Source of the DNA: Pseudomonas sp. CFBP13508
GTDB taxonomy: Bacteria; Pseudomonadota; Gammaproteobacteria; Pseudomonadales; Pseudomonadaceae
Direction of reading: 5' to 3'
Length of the DNA stretch: 64,000 nucleotides
Assembly: GCF_005233515.1 (NCBI RefSeq)
Contig: NZ_QFZZ01000011.1
Span: forward strand, 1 to 64,000
Below are positions 41,792-51,282 of this stretch, piece by piece (the stretch's first letter is position 1; each line of letters opens with the position of its first letter). The notes under the pieces are model-generated. The model was not told the origin of the DNA. It was given only the letters and a program-made list of their open reading frames with translations, and ran no database searches. Position numbers and translations under genes: made by a program.

Positions 41792-43228
41792 TTAACGCTT
41801 CTTGCGGTTGGCAATGTGAATGGCGCCGCCATTCACTGCCAGAGCAGCTTCGTGCAAGGCTTCGGACAGGGTCGGATGGGAGAAAACCATCATGCCCAGG
41901 TCTTCAGCGCTGGTGCCGAATTCCATACCGATCGCGCCCTGCTGAACCAGTTCTGCAGCGCTCGGGCCAATCACGTGCACGCCCAATACGCGGTCGGTCT
42001 TGGCATCGGCGATGACCTTGACGAAACCACCGGTATCGTTGGCAGCCATGGCACGGCCGGAAGCGGCGAACGGGAAGGTGCCGACGTTGACTTCAACGCC
42101 TTCGGCCTTCAGCGCCTGCTCGGTTTTGCCAACCCACGCGATTTCCGGGTGAGTATAAATAACCGAAGGGATCAAATCATAGTTCATCTGAGCCTTGTGG
42201 CCCTTGATGCGCTCGACAACCATGATGCCTTCTTCCGAAGCCTTGTGGGCCAGCATCATGCCGCGAACCACGTCGCCGATGGCGAAGACGCCCGGTACAG
42301 CTGTGACGCAATGGTCATCGACCGCGATGAAACCGCGCTCGTCGATTTCCACGCCGCAGTCGGCAGACAGCAGATCAGTGGTCACCGGACGGCGACCAAC
42401 GGCTACGATCAGCTTGTCGAAAGTGATGGTCTGTTCGCCGTTGGCATCGGTGTAGTTGACGACGACTTCTTCGCCGTTGACTTTCGAACCGGTAACGCGA
42501 GCGCCCAGCTTGATGTCCAGACCCTGTTTGGTCAGGGTTTTCAGCGCTTCCTTGGAAACAGCGGTGTCCGCTGCCATCAGGAAAGTGTCCAGTGCTTCGA
42601 GAACAGTCACTTCTGCACCCAGACGCGACCATACCGAACCCAGCTCCAGACCGATCACGCCAGCGCCGATCACGCCCAGGCGTTTAGGTACGGACTGGAA
42701 TTCCAGAGCGCCAGTCGAATCGACGATGACTTTCTGGTCAACCGGAGCCGGTGGAATGTCGATCGGACGCGAACCTGGCGCGAGGATGACGTTTTCCGCT
42801 TCGATGACTTCAACCGAGCCGTCCGGCTTGGTGACTTCGACTTTCTTGCCAGCCAGCAGCTTGCCGTGGCCCTGGATCGAAGTAACGCCGTTGGCCTTGA
42901 ACAGGGTGGCAACGCCGCCGGTCAGGTTCTTGACGATGCCAGCCTTGCGGCCAACCATCGCAGCGACGTCCATTTTGACTTCGCCGGTCGAGATACCGTG
43001 AACGTTGAAGCTCTCTTTGGCTTCCTTGTATTTCCACGAGCTGTCGAGCAGCGCCTTGGAAGGAATGCAACCTACGTTCAGGCAGGTACCGCCCAGGGCT
43101 TGCTTGCCCTCTGCGTCGGTGTACTTCTCGATGCAGGCAGTGGTCAGGCCCAACTGAGCAGCCTTGATGGCGGCTACATAGCCACCAGGGCCGGCACCGA
43201 TCACTACTACGTCAAATTTCTGCGACAT
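41792..43228 (-). CDS. lpdG: dihydrolipoyl dehydrogenase (E3 of 2-oxoglutarate dehydrogenase)
   Basis: 478 residues. Reoxidises the lipoyl groups with FAD and NAD+. VVVIGAGPGGYVAAIKAAQLG binds FAD, LGGTCLNVGCIPSKALL holds the redox disulfide, VIGAGVIGLELGSVW binds NAD, and the C-terminal HPTLSEALHEAALAV has the catalytic His-Glu. It follows sucB and precedes sucC, the position of lpdG (LPD-Glc) in Pseudomonas. Confidence 0.96.
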   Translation of the reverse strand: MSQKFDVVVIGAGPGGYVAAIKAAQLGLTTACIEKYTDAEGKQALGGTCLNVGCIPSKALLDSSWKYKEAKESFNVHGISTGEVKMDVAAMVGRKAGIVKNLTGGVATLFKANGVTSIQGHGKLLAGKKVEVTKPDGSVEVIEAENVILAPGSRPIDIPPAPVDQKVIVDSTGALEFQSVPKRLGVIGAGVIGLELGSVWSRLGAEVTVLEALDTFLMAADTAVSKEALKTLTKQGLDIKLGARVTGSKVNGEEVVVNYTDANGEQTITFDKLIVAVGRRPVTTDLLSADCGVEIDERGFIAVDDHCVTAVPGVFAIGDVVRGMMLAHKASEEGIMVVERIKGHKAQMNYDLIPSVIYTHPEIAWVGKTEQALKAEGVEVNVGTFPFAASGRAMAANDTGGFVKVIADAKTDRVLGVHVIGPSAAELVQQGAIGMEFGTSAEDLGMMVFSHPTLSEALHEAALAVNGGAIHIANRKKR

Positions 43229-43251
43229 TCAAAAAATCCTCTTTAGCAATA

Positions 43252-43333
43252 AAGCTACAAGCCGCAAGCTCCAAGCTGCAAGCCCACCCGCTCGCCTTGA
43301 GCTTGAGGCTTGTAGCTGAAAGCTTGCAGCTGC
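43252..43333. repeat. AGCTGCAAGCT-type dispersed repeat between sucB and lpd
   Basis: CTACAAGCC...GGCTTGTAG and AAGCTGCAAGC...GCTTGCAGCT arms form nested inverted repeats. It resembles 39424-39494. It would form a hairpin in the sucB-lpd transcript. Confidence 0.7.
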
Positions 43334-43336
43334 TTT

Positions 43337-44563
43337 TTAGATATCCAGCAACAGACGAGCCGGATCTTCCAGCAGGTTCTTGATGGTCACCAGGAAGGTC
43401 ACAGCTTCTTTGCCATCGATCAGACGGTGATCGTAGGACAGAGCCAGGTACATCATCGGGCGGATCACGACCTGACCGTTGATGGCCATCGGACGCTGGA
43501 TGATGTTGTGCATGCCCAGGATCGCTGCCTGCGGCGGGTTGACGATCGGCGTCGACATCATCGAACCGAAGGTACCACCGTTGGTGATGGTGAAGGTACC
43601 ACCGGTCATCTCGTCCATCGACAGTTTGCCGTCACGGGCTTTCTTGCCAAATGTTGCGATGCCGCCTTCGATTTCAGCCAGGCTCATCAGCTCGGCGTTA
43701 CGCAGAACCGGTACCACCAGGCCACGGTCGCTGGAAACGGCAACGCCGATGTCCGCATAGCCGTGGTAAACGATGTCGCCGCCGTCGATCGACGCGTTGA
43801 CAGCCGGGAAGCGTTTCAGCGCTTCGGTGGCCGCTTTCACGAAGAACGACATGAAGCCCAGGCGTACGCCGTTGTGGGACTTCTCGAACAGGTCCTTGTA
43901 CTTCGAACGCAGGGCCATGACTTCGGTCATGTCGACTTCGTTGAACGTGGTCAGCATCGCCATGTTCGACTGGGCTTCAACCAGACGCTTGGCCACGGTG
44001 GCACGTACGCGAGTCATCGGTACGCGCTTCTCGATGCGGTCGCCGGCAGCGAACACAGGCGCAGCAGCCGAAGGAGCAGCAGCCTTGGCAGGCGCGGCAG
44101 CCGGAGCAGCTTTCTTCGCAGCAACTGCTGCTACCACGTCTTCCTTGGTCACACGACCACCTTTGCCGGTGCCGGCAACGGAAGCGATGTTGATGCCGTT
44201 CTCTTCAGCCAGCTTGCGAGCGGCAGGAGCTGCGATCGGGTCATCTTCGCCATCGGCAGCAGCCGGTGCGGCAGCGGCAGTAGCAGCCGGAGCAGCAGCG
44301 GCGGCAGGAGCGGCAGCAGCAGCGCCGCCCTCTTCGATCGAGCCCAGGACCTGGTTCGACAGAACGGTAGCGCCCTCTTCGGCAACGATTGCGCCCAGCA
44401 CGCCGTCCGCTTCAGCCAACACTTCGAGCACGACCTTGTCGGTTTCGATGTCGACGATCAGGTCGTCACGCTTGACGGCCTCACCTGGTTTCTTGTGCCA
44501 GGTGGCAACGGTGCCATCGGCAACCGATTCCGGGAATGACGGGGCTTTGATTTCGATAGCCAT
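43337..44563 (-). CDS. sucB: 2-oxoglutarate dehydrogenase E2, dihydrolipoyl succinyltransferase
   Basis: 408 residues. An N-terminal lipoyl domain (about 1-75) has the lipoylated Lys in DIETDKVVLEV (near residue 43). An Ala/Pro-rich linker leads to the peripheral subunit-binding domain (APAARKLAEENGINIASVAGTGKGG, about 115-150), a second Ala/Pro linker, and the catalytic domain (about 180-408) ending with SYDHRLIDGKEAV, whose His and Asp are catalytic. It forms the core of the complex with SucA and Lpd. Confidence 0.97.
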   Translation of the reverse strand: MAIEIKAPSFPESVADGTVATWHKKPGEAVKRDDLIVDIETDKVVLEVLAEADGVLGAIVAEEGATVLSNQVLGSIEEGGAAAAAPAAAAAPAATAAAAPAAADGEDDPIAAPAARKLAEENGINIASVAGTGKGGRVTKEDVVAAVAAKKAAPAAAPAKAAAPSAAAPVFAAGDRIEKRVPMTRVRATVAKRLVEAQSNMAMLTTFNEVDMTEVMALRSKYKDLFEKSHNGVRLGFMSFFVKAATEALKRFPAVNASIDGGDIVYHGYADIGVAVSSDRGLVVPVLRNAELMSLAEIEGGIATFGKKARDGKLSMDEMTGGTFTITNGGTFGSMMSTPIVNPPQAAILGMHNIIQRPMAINGQVVIRPMMYLALSYDHRLIDGKEAVTFLVTIKNLLEDPARLLLDI

Positions 44564-44607
44564 TATCTGTGGGTCCTTAAAATTCGGTTTCAGTCAGCGC
44601 GAAGGCG

Positions 44608-47439
44608 TTAAACAGTGAAAGCATCTTGCAGCAGTTTTTCCTGCTGCTCGGCGTGCATCGATGCGTAACCACAAGCTGGCGCAGCCGAAGCCTCACGGCC
44701 CGCGTACTCAAGTACGAGAGTCTTGTCGAGGTTGGCGATGCTACGACGCAAGTGATGCTGGCTGCAGTACCAGGCACCCTGGTTCATCGGCTCTTCCTGA
44801 CACCAAACGGCGTGTTTGACGTTGGTGTATGGAGCCAGGACTTCTTTCAAGTCGTCCTCAGGGAACGGATACAGCTGCTCGATACGCACGATGGCGATAT
44901 CTTCGCGGCCTTCGGCACGGCGTTTTTCCAGCAGGTCGTAGTAGACCTTGCCGCTGCACAGAACCACGCGCTCGACCTTTTTCGGGTCCAGTGCGTCGAT
45001 TTCCGGGATCACGGTCTGGAACGAACCTTCGGCCAGATCTTCCAGCGTCGAGATGGCCAGCTTGTGGCGCAGCAGCGACTTCGGCGTCAGCACGACCAGC
45101 GGCTTGCGCAGCGGACGGATCACCTGACGACGCAGCAAGTGGTAGATCTGTGCTGGCGTGGTCGGCATGCACACCTGGATGTTGTGCTCGGCGCACAGCT
45201 GCAGGTAACGCTCAAGACGTGCCGAGCTGTGCTCAGGGCCCTGGCCTTCGTAACCGTGTGGCAACAGCATGGTCAGACCGCAGAGACGGCCCCACTTGTG
45301 CTCGCCGCTGGTGATGAACTGGTCGATCACGACCTGAGCACCGTTGGCGAAGTCGCCGAACTGGGCTTCCCAGATCACCAGCGCGTTTGGCGTGGTGGTC
45401 GAGTAACCGTATTCGAATGCCAGTACCGCTTCTTCCGAGAGGAACGAGTCGTACAGGTCGAAACGTGGCTGACCGTCGTACAGGTTCTGCAGCGGAATGT
45501 AGGTGCCCGCGTCTTTCTGGTTGTGCAGCACAGCGTGACGGTGCGAGAACGTACCGCGGCCGATGTCCTGACCAGTCATGCGAATCGGGTGACCTTCGAA
45601 CGCCAGAGTCGCGTACGCCATGGTTTCGGCGTAACCCCAGTTGATCGGCAGGCCGCCGGCTTGCATCTTCTGACGGTCTTCGTAGATCTTCGCGACCTGG
45701 CGCTGAACGACGAAGCCTTCCGGAATTTCAAGCAGCTTGGCGGACAGTTCTTGCAGGGTCTTGAGATCGAAACGCGTGTCGTGACGCGCGGTCCAGGCGT
45801 GGCCCAGGTACGGACGCCAGTCGACGAACAGCTCTTTGTTCGGCTCCTTGACCAGCGATTTCACCACGTGCAGACCGTTGTCCAGCGCGTTGCGGTATTC
45901 GTCGACCTTGGCCTGAACACGTTCAGCGTCGAGCACACCGGCTTGGGTCAGGCGTTCAGCGTACAGCTCGCGGGTGGTGCGCTGCTTGGTGATCTGCTGA
46001 TACATCAGTGGCTGGGTGCCGCTTGGCTCGTCGGCCTCGTTGTGGCCGCGACGACGGTAGCAGACCAGATCGATCACCACGTCACGCTTGAACTGCATGC
46101 GGTAGTCGATGGCCAGCTGGGTCACGAACAGCACGGCTTCCGGATCATCACCATTCACATGGAGAATCGGCGCCTGGATCATCTTGGCAACGTCGGTGGC
46201 GTACTCGGTGGAACGCGAGTCCAGCGGGTTGCTGATGGTGAAACCGACCTGGTTGTTGATCACGATGTGCACGGTACCGCCGGTCTTGAAACCGCGGGTC
46301 TGAGACATCTGGAAGGTTTCCATGACCACGCCCTGACCGGCGAATGCCGCGTCACCGTGGATGGAGATCGGCAGAACTTTCTCACCGGTCAGGTCGTTGC
46401 GACGGTCCTGACGGGCGCGCACCGAACCTTCGACCACCGGGGAAACGATTTCCAGGTGGGACGGGTTGAACGCCATGGCCAGATGAACTTCGCCGCCGGT
46501 GGTCATCACGTTGGACGAGAAGCCCTGGTGGTATTTAACGTCACCGGAACCCAGCTCGACCTTCTTCTTGCCTTCGAACTCGTCGAACAGCTCGCGCGGG
46601 TTCTTGCCGAAGGTGTTGACCAGAACGTTCAGACGGCCACGGTGGGCCATGCCGATGACGACTTCCTTGGTGCCGTACGAGCCGGAACGCTGGATCAGTT
46701 CGTCGAGCATAGGAATCAGGCTTTCGCCACCTTCCAGACCGAAACGCTTGGTGCCCGGGTATTTGGTACCGAGGTATTTTTCCAGGCCTTCACCGGCAGT
46801 CACGCGCTCAAGCAGGTGGCTCTTGATGTCGGCGGAGTACGTCGGACGACCACGCACGCTTTCCAGACGCTGCTGGAACCATTGGCGCTGCTCGGAATCG
46901 GTGATGTGCGTGAATTCAGCGCCGATGGTGCGGCAATATGTCTGCTGCAACGCTTCGTGAATTTCGCGTAGGCTCGCTTCCTCTTTGCCGATGAACAGGT
47001 CGCCGGCACGGAAGGTCGTATCAAGATCGGCATTGGTCAAGCCGTAATGATTGATCGACAGGTCTGCAGGTGCAGGACGCTGCCACAGCCCCAGCGGGTC
47101 AAGCTGGGCTGCCTGGTGGCCACGCATACGGTAGGCCTGGATCAATCGCAGCACTTCAACTTGCTTCTTCTCGTGCTCACTGCTCACGCTGCCGGCGGAA
47201 ACCGGTTGGGCGCGGCGCTGGTTCTTTGCCAGCAGCACGAAATGATCGCGAATCGTCGAGTGCGAAACATCAGTGGCAGAGTTGCCGTCGGCTGGCAACT
47301 TCTGAAAGTAGGTGCGCCACTCTTCTGGCACAGCGTTAGGGTCGTGCAGGTAGAGCTCATAAAGCTCTTCCACATAGGCAGCGTTTCCACCTGAAAGGTA
47401 GGCGCTGTTCCACATGCGCTGCATCACGCTTTCTTGCAT
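44608..47439 (-). CDS. sucA: 2-oxoglutarate dehydrogenase E1
   Basis: 943 residues. Thiamine diphosphate-dependent decarboxylase. The N-terminal block MWNSAYLSGGNAAYVEELYELYLHDP interacts with E2; EKYLGTKYPGTKRFGLEGGESLIP, VIGMAHRGRLNVLVN and ISIHGDAAFAGQGVVMET (TPP/Mg binding) are diagnostic, as are GHNEADEPSGTQP and LLPHGYEGQGPEHSSARLERYLQL. Full length. It is 252 bp after sdhB, a gap filled by a structured leader. Confidence 0.97.
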   Translation of the reverse strand: MQESVMQRMWNSAYLSGGNAAYVEELYELYLHDPNAVPEEWRTYFQKLPADGNSATDVSHSTIRDHFVLLAKNQRRAQPVSAGSVSSEHEKKQVEVLRLIQAYRMRGHQAAQLDPLGLWQRPAPADLSINHYGLTNADLDTTFRAGDLFIGKEEASLREIHEALQQTYCRTIGAEFTHITDSEQRQWFQQRLESVRGRPTYSADIKSHLLERVTAGEGLEKYLGTKYPGTKRFGLEGGESLIPMLDELIQRSGSYGTKEVVIGMAHRGRLNVLVNTFGKNPRELFDEFEGKKKVELGSGDVKYHQGFSSNVMTTGGEVHLAMAFNPSHLEIVSPVVEGSVRARQDRRNDLTGEKVLPISIHGDAAFAGQGVVMETFQMSQTRGFKTGGTVHIVINNQVGFTISNPLDSRSTEYATDVAKMIQAPILHVNGDDPEAVLFVTQLAIDYRMQFKRDVVIDLVCYRRRGHNEADEPSGTQPLMYQQITKQRTTRELYAERLTQAGVLDAERVQAKVDEYRNALDNGLHVVKSLVKEPNKELFVDWRPYLGHAWTARHDTRFDLKTLQELSAKLLEIPEGFVVQRQVAKIYEDRQKMQAGGLPINWGYAETMAYATLAFEGHPIRMTGQDIGRGTFSHRHAVLHNQKDAGTYIPLQNLYDGQPRFDLYDSFLSEEAVLAFEYGYSTTTPNALVIWEAQFGDFANGAQVVIDQFITSGEHKWGRLCGLTMLLPHGYEGQGPEHSSARLERYLQLCAEHNIQVCMPTTPAQIYHLLRRQVIRPLRKPLVVLTPKSLLRHKLAISTLEDLAEGSFQTVIPEIDALDPKKVERVVLCSGKVYYDLLEKRRAEGREDIAIVRIEQLYPFPEDDLKEVLAPYTNVKHAVWCQEEPMNQGAWYCSQHHLRRSIANLDKTLVLEYAGREASAAPACGYASMHAEQQEKLLQDAFTV

Positions 47440-47640
47440 GCTTGGTCACCCTCGGTTAGGGGAACACCATCGGTGTCGACACCGAGCAAACTTGCAGAAG
47501 TCCGAATGCAGCGACTAAAACAAGCCACCTAGGATCACACTGATAGTCCGGGTACCAGCCCGGATGCCCCTGCTTGTCTCATTTCTTCAAAAGAAGAGCT
47601 GCAGCTTATGGCTACTGCTCTGGTTATAGCCATGACGCGG
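47440..47640 (-). ncRNA. sucA leader with hairpins (candidate sucA-II RNA motif)
   Basis: On the minus strand, upstream of the sucA ATG, TCCGGG-ctggta-CCCGGA is followed by TCGGTGTCGACACCGA, a self-complementary 16-mer. A further hairpin CGCGGG...CCCGCG (about 47635-47655) lies earlier and may end the sdh message. The sucA-II RNA motif is a conserved structure reported in Pseudomonas sucA 5' regions. Position and hairpins fit; identity is not confirmed by a model search. Confidence 0.62.
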
Positions 47641-47690
47641 GTTGAAGCCCGCGCCACAGCCTCTACGGTGCAACGGTTACAGCAGCTGAA

Positions 47691-48395
47691 TCACACGCCG
47701 CTCGAAAGCAGCATGTTACGGATGTGACCGATGGCCTTAGTCGGGTTCAGGCCTTTCGGACATACGTTGACGCAGTTCATGATGCCCCGGCAGCGGAAAA
47801 CGCTGAACGGGTCGTCAAGTGAAGCCAGACGTTCGCTGGTCTTGGTGTCACGGCTGTCTGCCAGGAAGCGGTAGGCTTGCAGCAGTGCAGCTGGACCCAG
47901 GAACTTGTCCGGGTTCCACCAGAAGGACGGGCAAGAGGTCGAGCAGCAGGCGCACAGGATGCACTCGTACAGACCGTCGAGCTTTTCGCGTTCTTCTGGC
48001 GACTGCAGACGCTCGATGGCCGGAGCCGGCGTGTCGTTCTGCAGGTAAGGCTTCACCTTCTCATATTGCTTGTAGAAGATGCTCATATCGACGACCAGGT
48101 CACGGATAACCGGCAAACCTGGCAGCGGACGAACGATCAGTTTGTTGCCTTTTACAACGGCAGACAGCGGCGTGATGCAGGCCAGACCGTTCTTGCCGTT
48201 GATGTTCATGCCGTCGGAGCCGCAGACGCCTTCACGGCAGGAGCGACGATAGGAGAAACCTTCGTCCTGCTCTTTGATCAGGGCCAGCACGTCCAGCACC
48301 ATCAGGTCTTTACCACCGGTATCGACCTGGAAATCCTGCATGAACGGCGCAGCGTCCTGATCAGGGTTGTAGCGATAAACACTGACTTGCAACAT
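47691..48395 (-). CDS. sdhB: succinate dehydrogenase iron-sulfur subunit
   Basis: 234 residues. CREGVCGSDGMNINGKNGLAC binds the [2Fe-2S] cluster; CILCACCSTSCPSFWWNP and CRGIMNCVNVCPKGLNPTKAI bind the [4Fe-4S] and [3Fe-4S] clusters. Start: ATG 48395 (MLQVSVYRYNPDQ) with AAGGG about 9 nt upstream; a GTG three codons earlier is less likely. It is 11 bp after sdhA. Confidence 0.97.
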   Translation of the reverse strand: MLQVSVYRYNPDQDAAPFMQDFQVDTGGKDLMVLDVLALIKEQDEGFSYRRSCREGVCGSDGMNINGKNGLACITPLSAVVKGNKLIVRPLPGLPVIRDLVVDMSIFYKQYEKVKPYLQNDTPAPAIERLQSPEEREKLDGLYECILCACCSTSCPSFWWNPDKFLGPAALLQAYRFLADSRDTKTSERLASLDDPFSVFRCRGIMNCVNVCPKGLNPTKAIGHIRNMLLSSGV

Positions 48396-48406
48396 GGCGG
48401 TCACCC

Positions 48407-50179
48407 TTAATAAGTCCGGACTTTAGGTTCGAAAGTCGGAACAGTCTTCGGCGAGAAGTTCACGGCACGCTTGGTGACGCGCTTGTCACCCGGGAAGTAC
48501 AGGGTGTGGCACAGCCAGTTTTCGTCATCACGGTCTTCGAAGTCTTCACGGGCGTGAGCGCCGCGGGACTCTTTACGTACTTCGGCCGCGATGGCGGTAG
48601 CTTCAGCCACTTCCAGCAGGTTCTGCAGTTCCAGCGCTTCGATACGTGCAGTGTTGAACGCTTGCGACTTGTCGTTGATTTTCACGTTGGCGATACGCTT
48701 GCGCAGATCGGCCAGCTGAGCGATGCCCTTCTGCATGTATTCGCCGGTACGGAATACACCGAAGTAGTTCTGCATGCAGCTTTGCAGCTCGCGACGCAGG
48801 GTGGCAACGTCTTCACCGTCGGTACGGTTGTTCAGCGCGTTCAGACGCGACAGTGCAGCTTCGATGTCGGACTCGGTAGCGTCGTCGTATTCGATGCCAT
48901 CGGTCAACGCCTTTTCCAGGTGCAGGCCGGCAGCGCGACCGAATACCACCAGGTCGAGCAGCGAGTTGCCGCCCAGACGGTTCGCACCGTGAACCGATAC
49001 GCAAGCCACTTCGCCTACCGCGAACAGGCCAGGAATGATCTGGTCCTGGCCTTCGGCGTTCTGGGTGATCGCCTGGCCATGAATGTTGGTGGCAACGCCG
49101 CCCATCATGTAGTGGCAGGTCGGCACAACCGGAACCGGAGCAACGACCGGGTCAACGTGGGCGAAAGTCTTCGACAGTTCGCAGATGCCTGGCAGACGGC
49201 TGTGCAGCACTTCCTCGCCCAGGTGGTCGAGTTTCAGCATCACGTGGTCGCCATTCGGACCGCAACCGTTGCCGGCGATGATTTCCTTGACCATCGAACG
49301 GGCAACCACGTCACGACCAGCCAGGTCTTTCGCGTTCGGAGCATAACGCTCCATGAAACGCTCGCCGTGCTTGTTGATCAGGTAACCACCTTCACCACGG
49401 CAACCTTCGGTAACCAGTACACCGGCGCCGGCGATGCCGGTCGGGTGGAACTGCCACATTTCGATGTCTTGTACCGGCACGCCAGCACGCAGAGCCATGC
49501 CGACGCCGTCACCGGTGTTGATCAGGGCGTTGGTGGTGGACGCGTAGATACGGCCTGCACCGCCAGTCGCCAGAACGGTGGCCTTGGCACGGATGTAGGA
49601 GGTTTCGCCGGTTTCGATGCAGATCGCGATCACGCCCACGAATTCGCCTTCCTGGTTTTTCACCAGATCAACAGCGTAGTACTCGTTGAGGAACGTGGTG
49701 CCGGCTTTCAGGTTGCCCTGATAAAGCGTGTGCAGCAGCGCGTGACCGGTACGGTCGGATGCTGCGCAGGTACGTGCAGCCTGACCGCCCTTGCCGTAGT
49801 CCTTGGACTGGCCACCGAACGGACGCTGGTAGATGCGGCCTTGCTCGGTACGCGAGAACGGCAGACCCATGTGGTCCAGCTCGAAAACAGCGGCCGGGCC
49901 TTCCTGACACATGTATTCGATAGCGTCCTGGTCACCGATGTAGTCGGAACCCTTGACGGTATCGTACATATGCCAGCGCCAGTCATCGTTCGGGTCAGCG
50001 GAAGCGATGGCGCAAGTGATGCCGCCCTGTGCGGATACAGTGTGCGAACGGGTCGGGAAAACCTTGGTGATCACCGCAGTCTTGTGGCCGCCCTGTGCCA
50101 GCTGCAGCGCAGCGCGCATGCCGGCACCGCCACCACCAATAATGATGGCGTCGAAAGAAATCGTTGGAATGTTAGCCAT
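48407..50179 (-). CDS. sdhA: succinate dehydrogenase flavoprotein subunit
   Basis: 590 residues. FAD-binding GGGGAGMRAALQLAQGG at the N-terminus, RSHTVSAQGGITCAIA with the histidine that binds FAD covalently (near residue 46), HPTGIAGAGVLVTEGCRGEGG and RLGGNSLLDLVVFGRAAG. It oxidises succinate at the inner membrane in complex II. The antisense frame over it is long (725 codons) but is a composition shadow. Confidence 0.97.
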   Translation of the reverse strand: MANIPTISFDAIIIGGGGAGMRAALQLAQGGHKTAVITKVFPTRSHTVSAQGGITCAIASADPNDDWRWHMYDTVKGSDYIGDQDAIEYMCQEGPAAVFELDHMGLPFSRTEQGRIYQRPFGGQSKDYGKGGQAARTCAASDRTGHALLHTLYQGNLKAGTTFLNEYYAVDLVKNQEGEFVGVIAICIETGETSYIRAKATVLATGGAGRIYASTTNALINTGDGVGMALRAGVPVQDIEMWQFHPTGIAGAGVLVTEGCRGEGGYLINKHGERFMERYAPNAKDLAGRDVVARSMVKEIIAGNGCGPNGDHVMLKLDHLGEEVLHSRLPGICELSKTFAHVDPVVAPVPVVPTCHYMMGGVATNIHGQAITQNAEGQDQIIPGLFAVGEVACVSVHGANRLGGNSLLDLVVFGRAAGLHLEKALTDGIEYDDATESDIEAALSRLNALNNRTDGEDVATLRRELQSCMQNYFGVFRTGEYMQKGIAQLADLRKRIANVKINDKSQAFNTARIEALELQNLLEVAEATAIAAEVRKESRGAHAREDFEDRDDENWLCHTLYFPGDKRVTKRAVNFSPKTVPTFEPKVRTY

Positions 50180-50182
50180 GAA

Positions 50183-50551
50183 TCAGATACCCCAGAGAAT
50201 CTGCACACCCCAGACGAAGTAAGCGAACATCGCAACGCCGCATACTGCCTGGAAAAGGAAACGTATCGCCGTTGCGGACTTGCCGAACGCCATTGGCGTC
50301 AGGTAGTCGGTCGCGATGGTCCACATGCCGACCCAGGCGTGAGCGCCCAGAGCAACAAGGGCCAGCAGGCTGAAAATACGCATTCCGTTGTGAGCGAACA
50401 GTTCATGCCACTGGGCATACTCGAGGCCGGGATTGGCGACGATGTATCCGATCAGAAAGATGAAGTAAGCCGCGAGAACGACCGCAGACACACGCTGTGC
50501 CATCCAGTCATAGAGGCCCGAACGCGACAGGTTAGTGACGTTAGTTACCAT
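50183..50551 (-). CDS. sdhD: succinate dehydrogenase membrane anchor
   Basis: 122 residues, three transmembrane helices. SGLYDWMAQRVSAVVLAAYF is the quinone-site helix with the conserved Arg; HAWVGMWTIATDYL has the His/Asp near heme and quinone. It lies 3 bp before sdhA and overlaps sdhC by 7 bp. Confidence 0.95.
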   Translation of the reverse strand: MVTNVTNLSRSGLYDWMAQRVSAVVLAAYFIFLIGYIVANPGLEYAQWHELFAHNGMRIFSLLALVALGAHAWVGMWTIATDYLTPMAFGKSATAIRFLFQAVCGVAMFAYFVWGVQILWGI

Positions 50552-50919
50552 ATCCAGACTCCTGCCAGAACGATTACCACCACGGAAACGGCGATAACGA
50601 TTTTCGAGCCCAGTTTGCCGCCTTCCAGCGTCTCACCGATGCCCATGTCCATGATCAAGTGGCGCACACCGGCTACCAGGTGATACAGCAGAGCGGACAG
50701 GATGCCCCAAATCACTAGCTTGGCTAGCGGACTGGTCAGACACGCTTTCACCTGACCGAAGCCTTCCTCGGAGCTCAGCGACTTGTCCAATGCGTAAAGC
50801 ATGATGGCAAGGCACACGAAGAGGATGACACCGGAGATACGGTGAAGAATGGACGTGTAAGCAGTGACTGGGAGTTTGATGGTCCTTAGGTCTAGGTTTA
50901 CAGGTCGTTGGCTTTTCAC
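50545..50919 (-). CDS. sdhC: succinate dehydrogenase cytochrome b556 subunit
   Basis: 124 residues from a GTG (VKSQRPVNLDLRTIKLPVTAYTSILHRISGVILF). Three helices; SILHRISG contains the conserved quinone-site Ser/Arg and YHLVAGVRHLIMD the heme-ligand His. The frame stays open to 50952, but the family begins with KSQRPVNLDL, so the GTG is preferred even though its ribosome site is weak. First gene of the sdh operon. Confidence 0.93.
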   Translation of the reverse strand: MKSQRPVNLDLRTIKLPVTAYTSILHRISGVILFVCLAIMLYALDKSLSSEEGFGQVKACLTSPLAKLVIWGILSALLYHLVAGVRHLIMDMGIGETLEGGKLGSKIVIAVSVVVIVLAGVWIW

Positions 50920-51197
50920 GGCTTTTTTTTCACACTGAAGAGCCCCTAACAATCAGGGCAAAGTTGTTGGGGAGTGCACTGGTCAGGTAACCACCACCCA
51001 GGGATGCGACCCCCAATGAAAGCAAGCCCAAAAGCCCTTGGCGGTCGGTGGCCGAGTATAGACAGTTAGGCTACTAATGACAACGCGTTCACCTACCCCC
51101 AATAGCGGATTGCACAAGTTGCATAAAAGGCGTAAATGGCAGGCAATTTCGAGGAAAAAGTCGGCTTAAAGCCTTCTGGAGCAAGACTTTAGGCAAA

Positions 51198-51225
51198 TTG
51201 ACATTCGAATTTATCTCACTATAGT
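51198..51225 (+). promoter_or_regulatory. gltA promoter
   Basis: TTGACA (51198-51203) and TATAGT (51220-51225) are 16 bp apart, near-consensus sigma70. Transcription would begin about 50 nt before the gltA ATG. The shared region 50920-51282 also must hold the sdhC promoter, for which I see no equally good match. Confidence 0.75.
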
Positions 51226-51282
51226 GGTGCGGGCCCTGCGTGGGGGGTCTGTCTGATGGTTCAAGCATAAATAGGAGGCCAC

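Noticed and set aside
44626..46971. 781-codon plus-strand ORF opposite sucA
   Set aside because: Antisense shadow of the highly biased sucA gene.
48506..50683. 725-codon plus-strand ORF opposite sdhA and sdhD
   Set aside because: Mirror of the strongly biased sdhA codons; His/Val-rich with no known motif or ribosome site.
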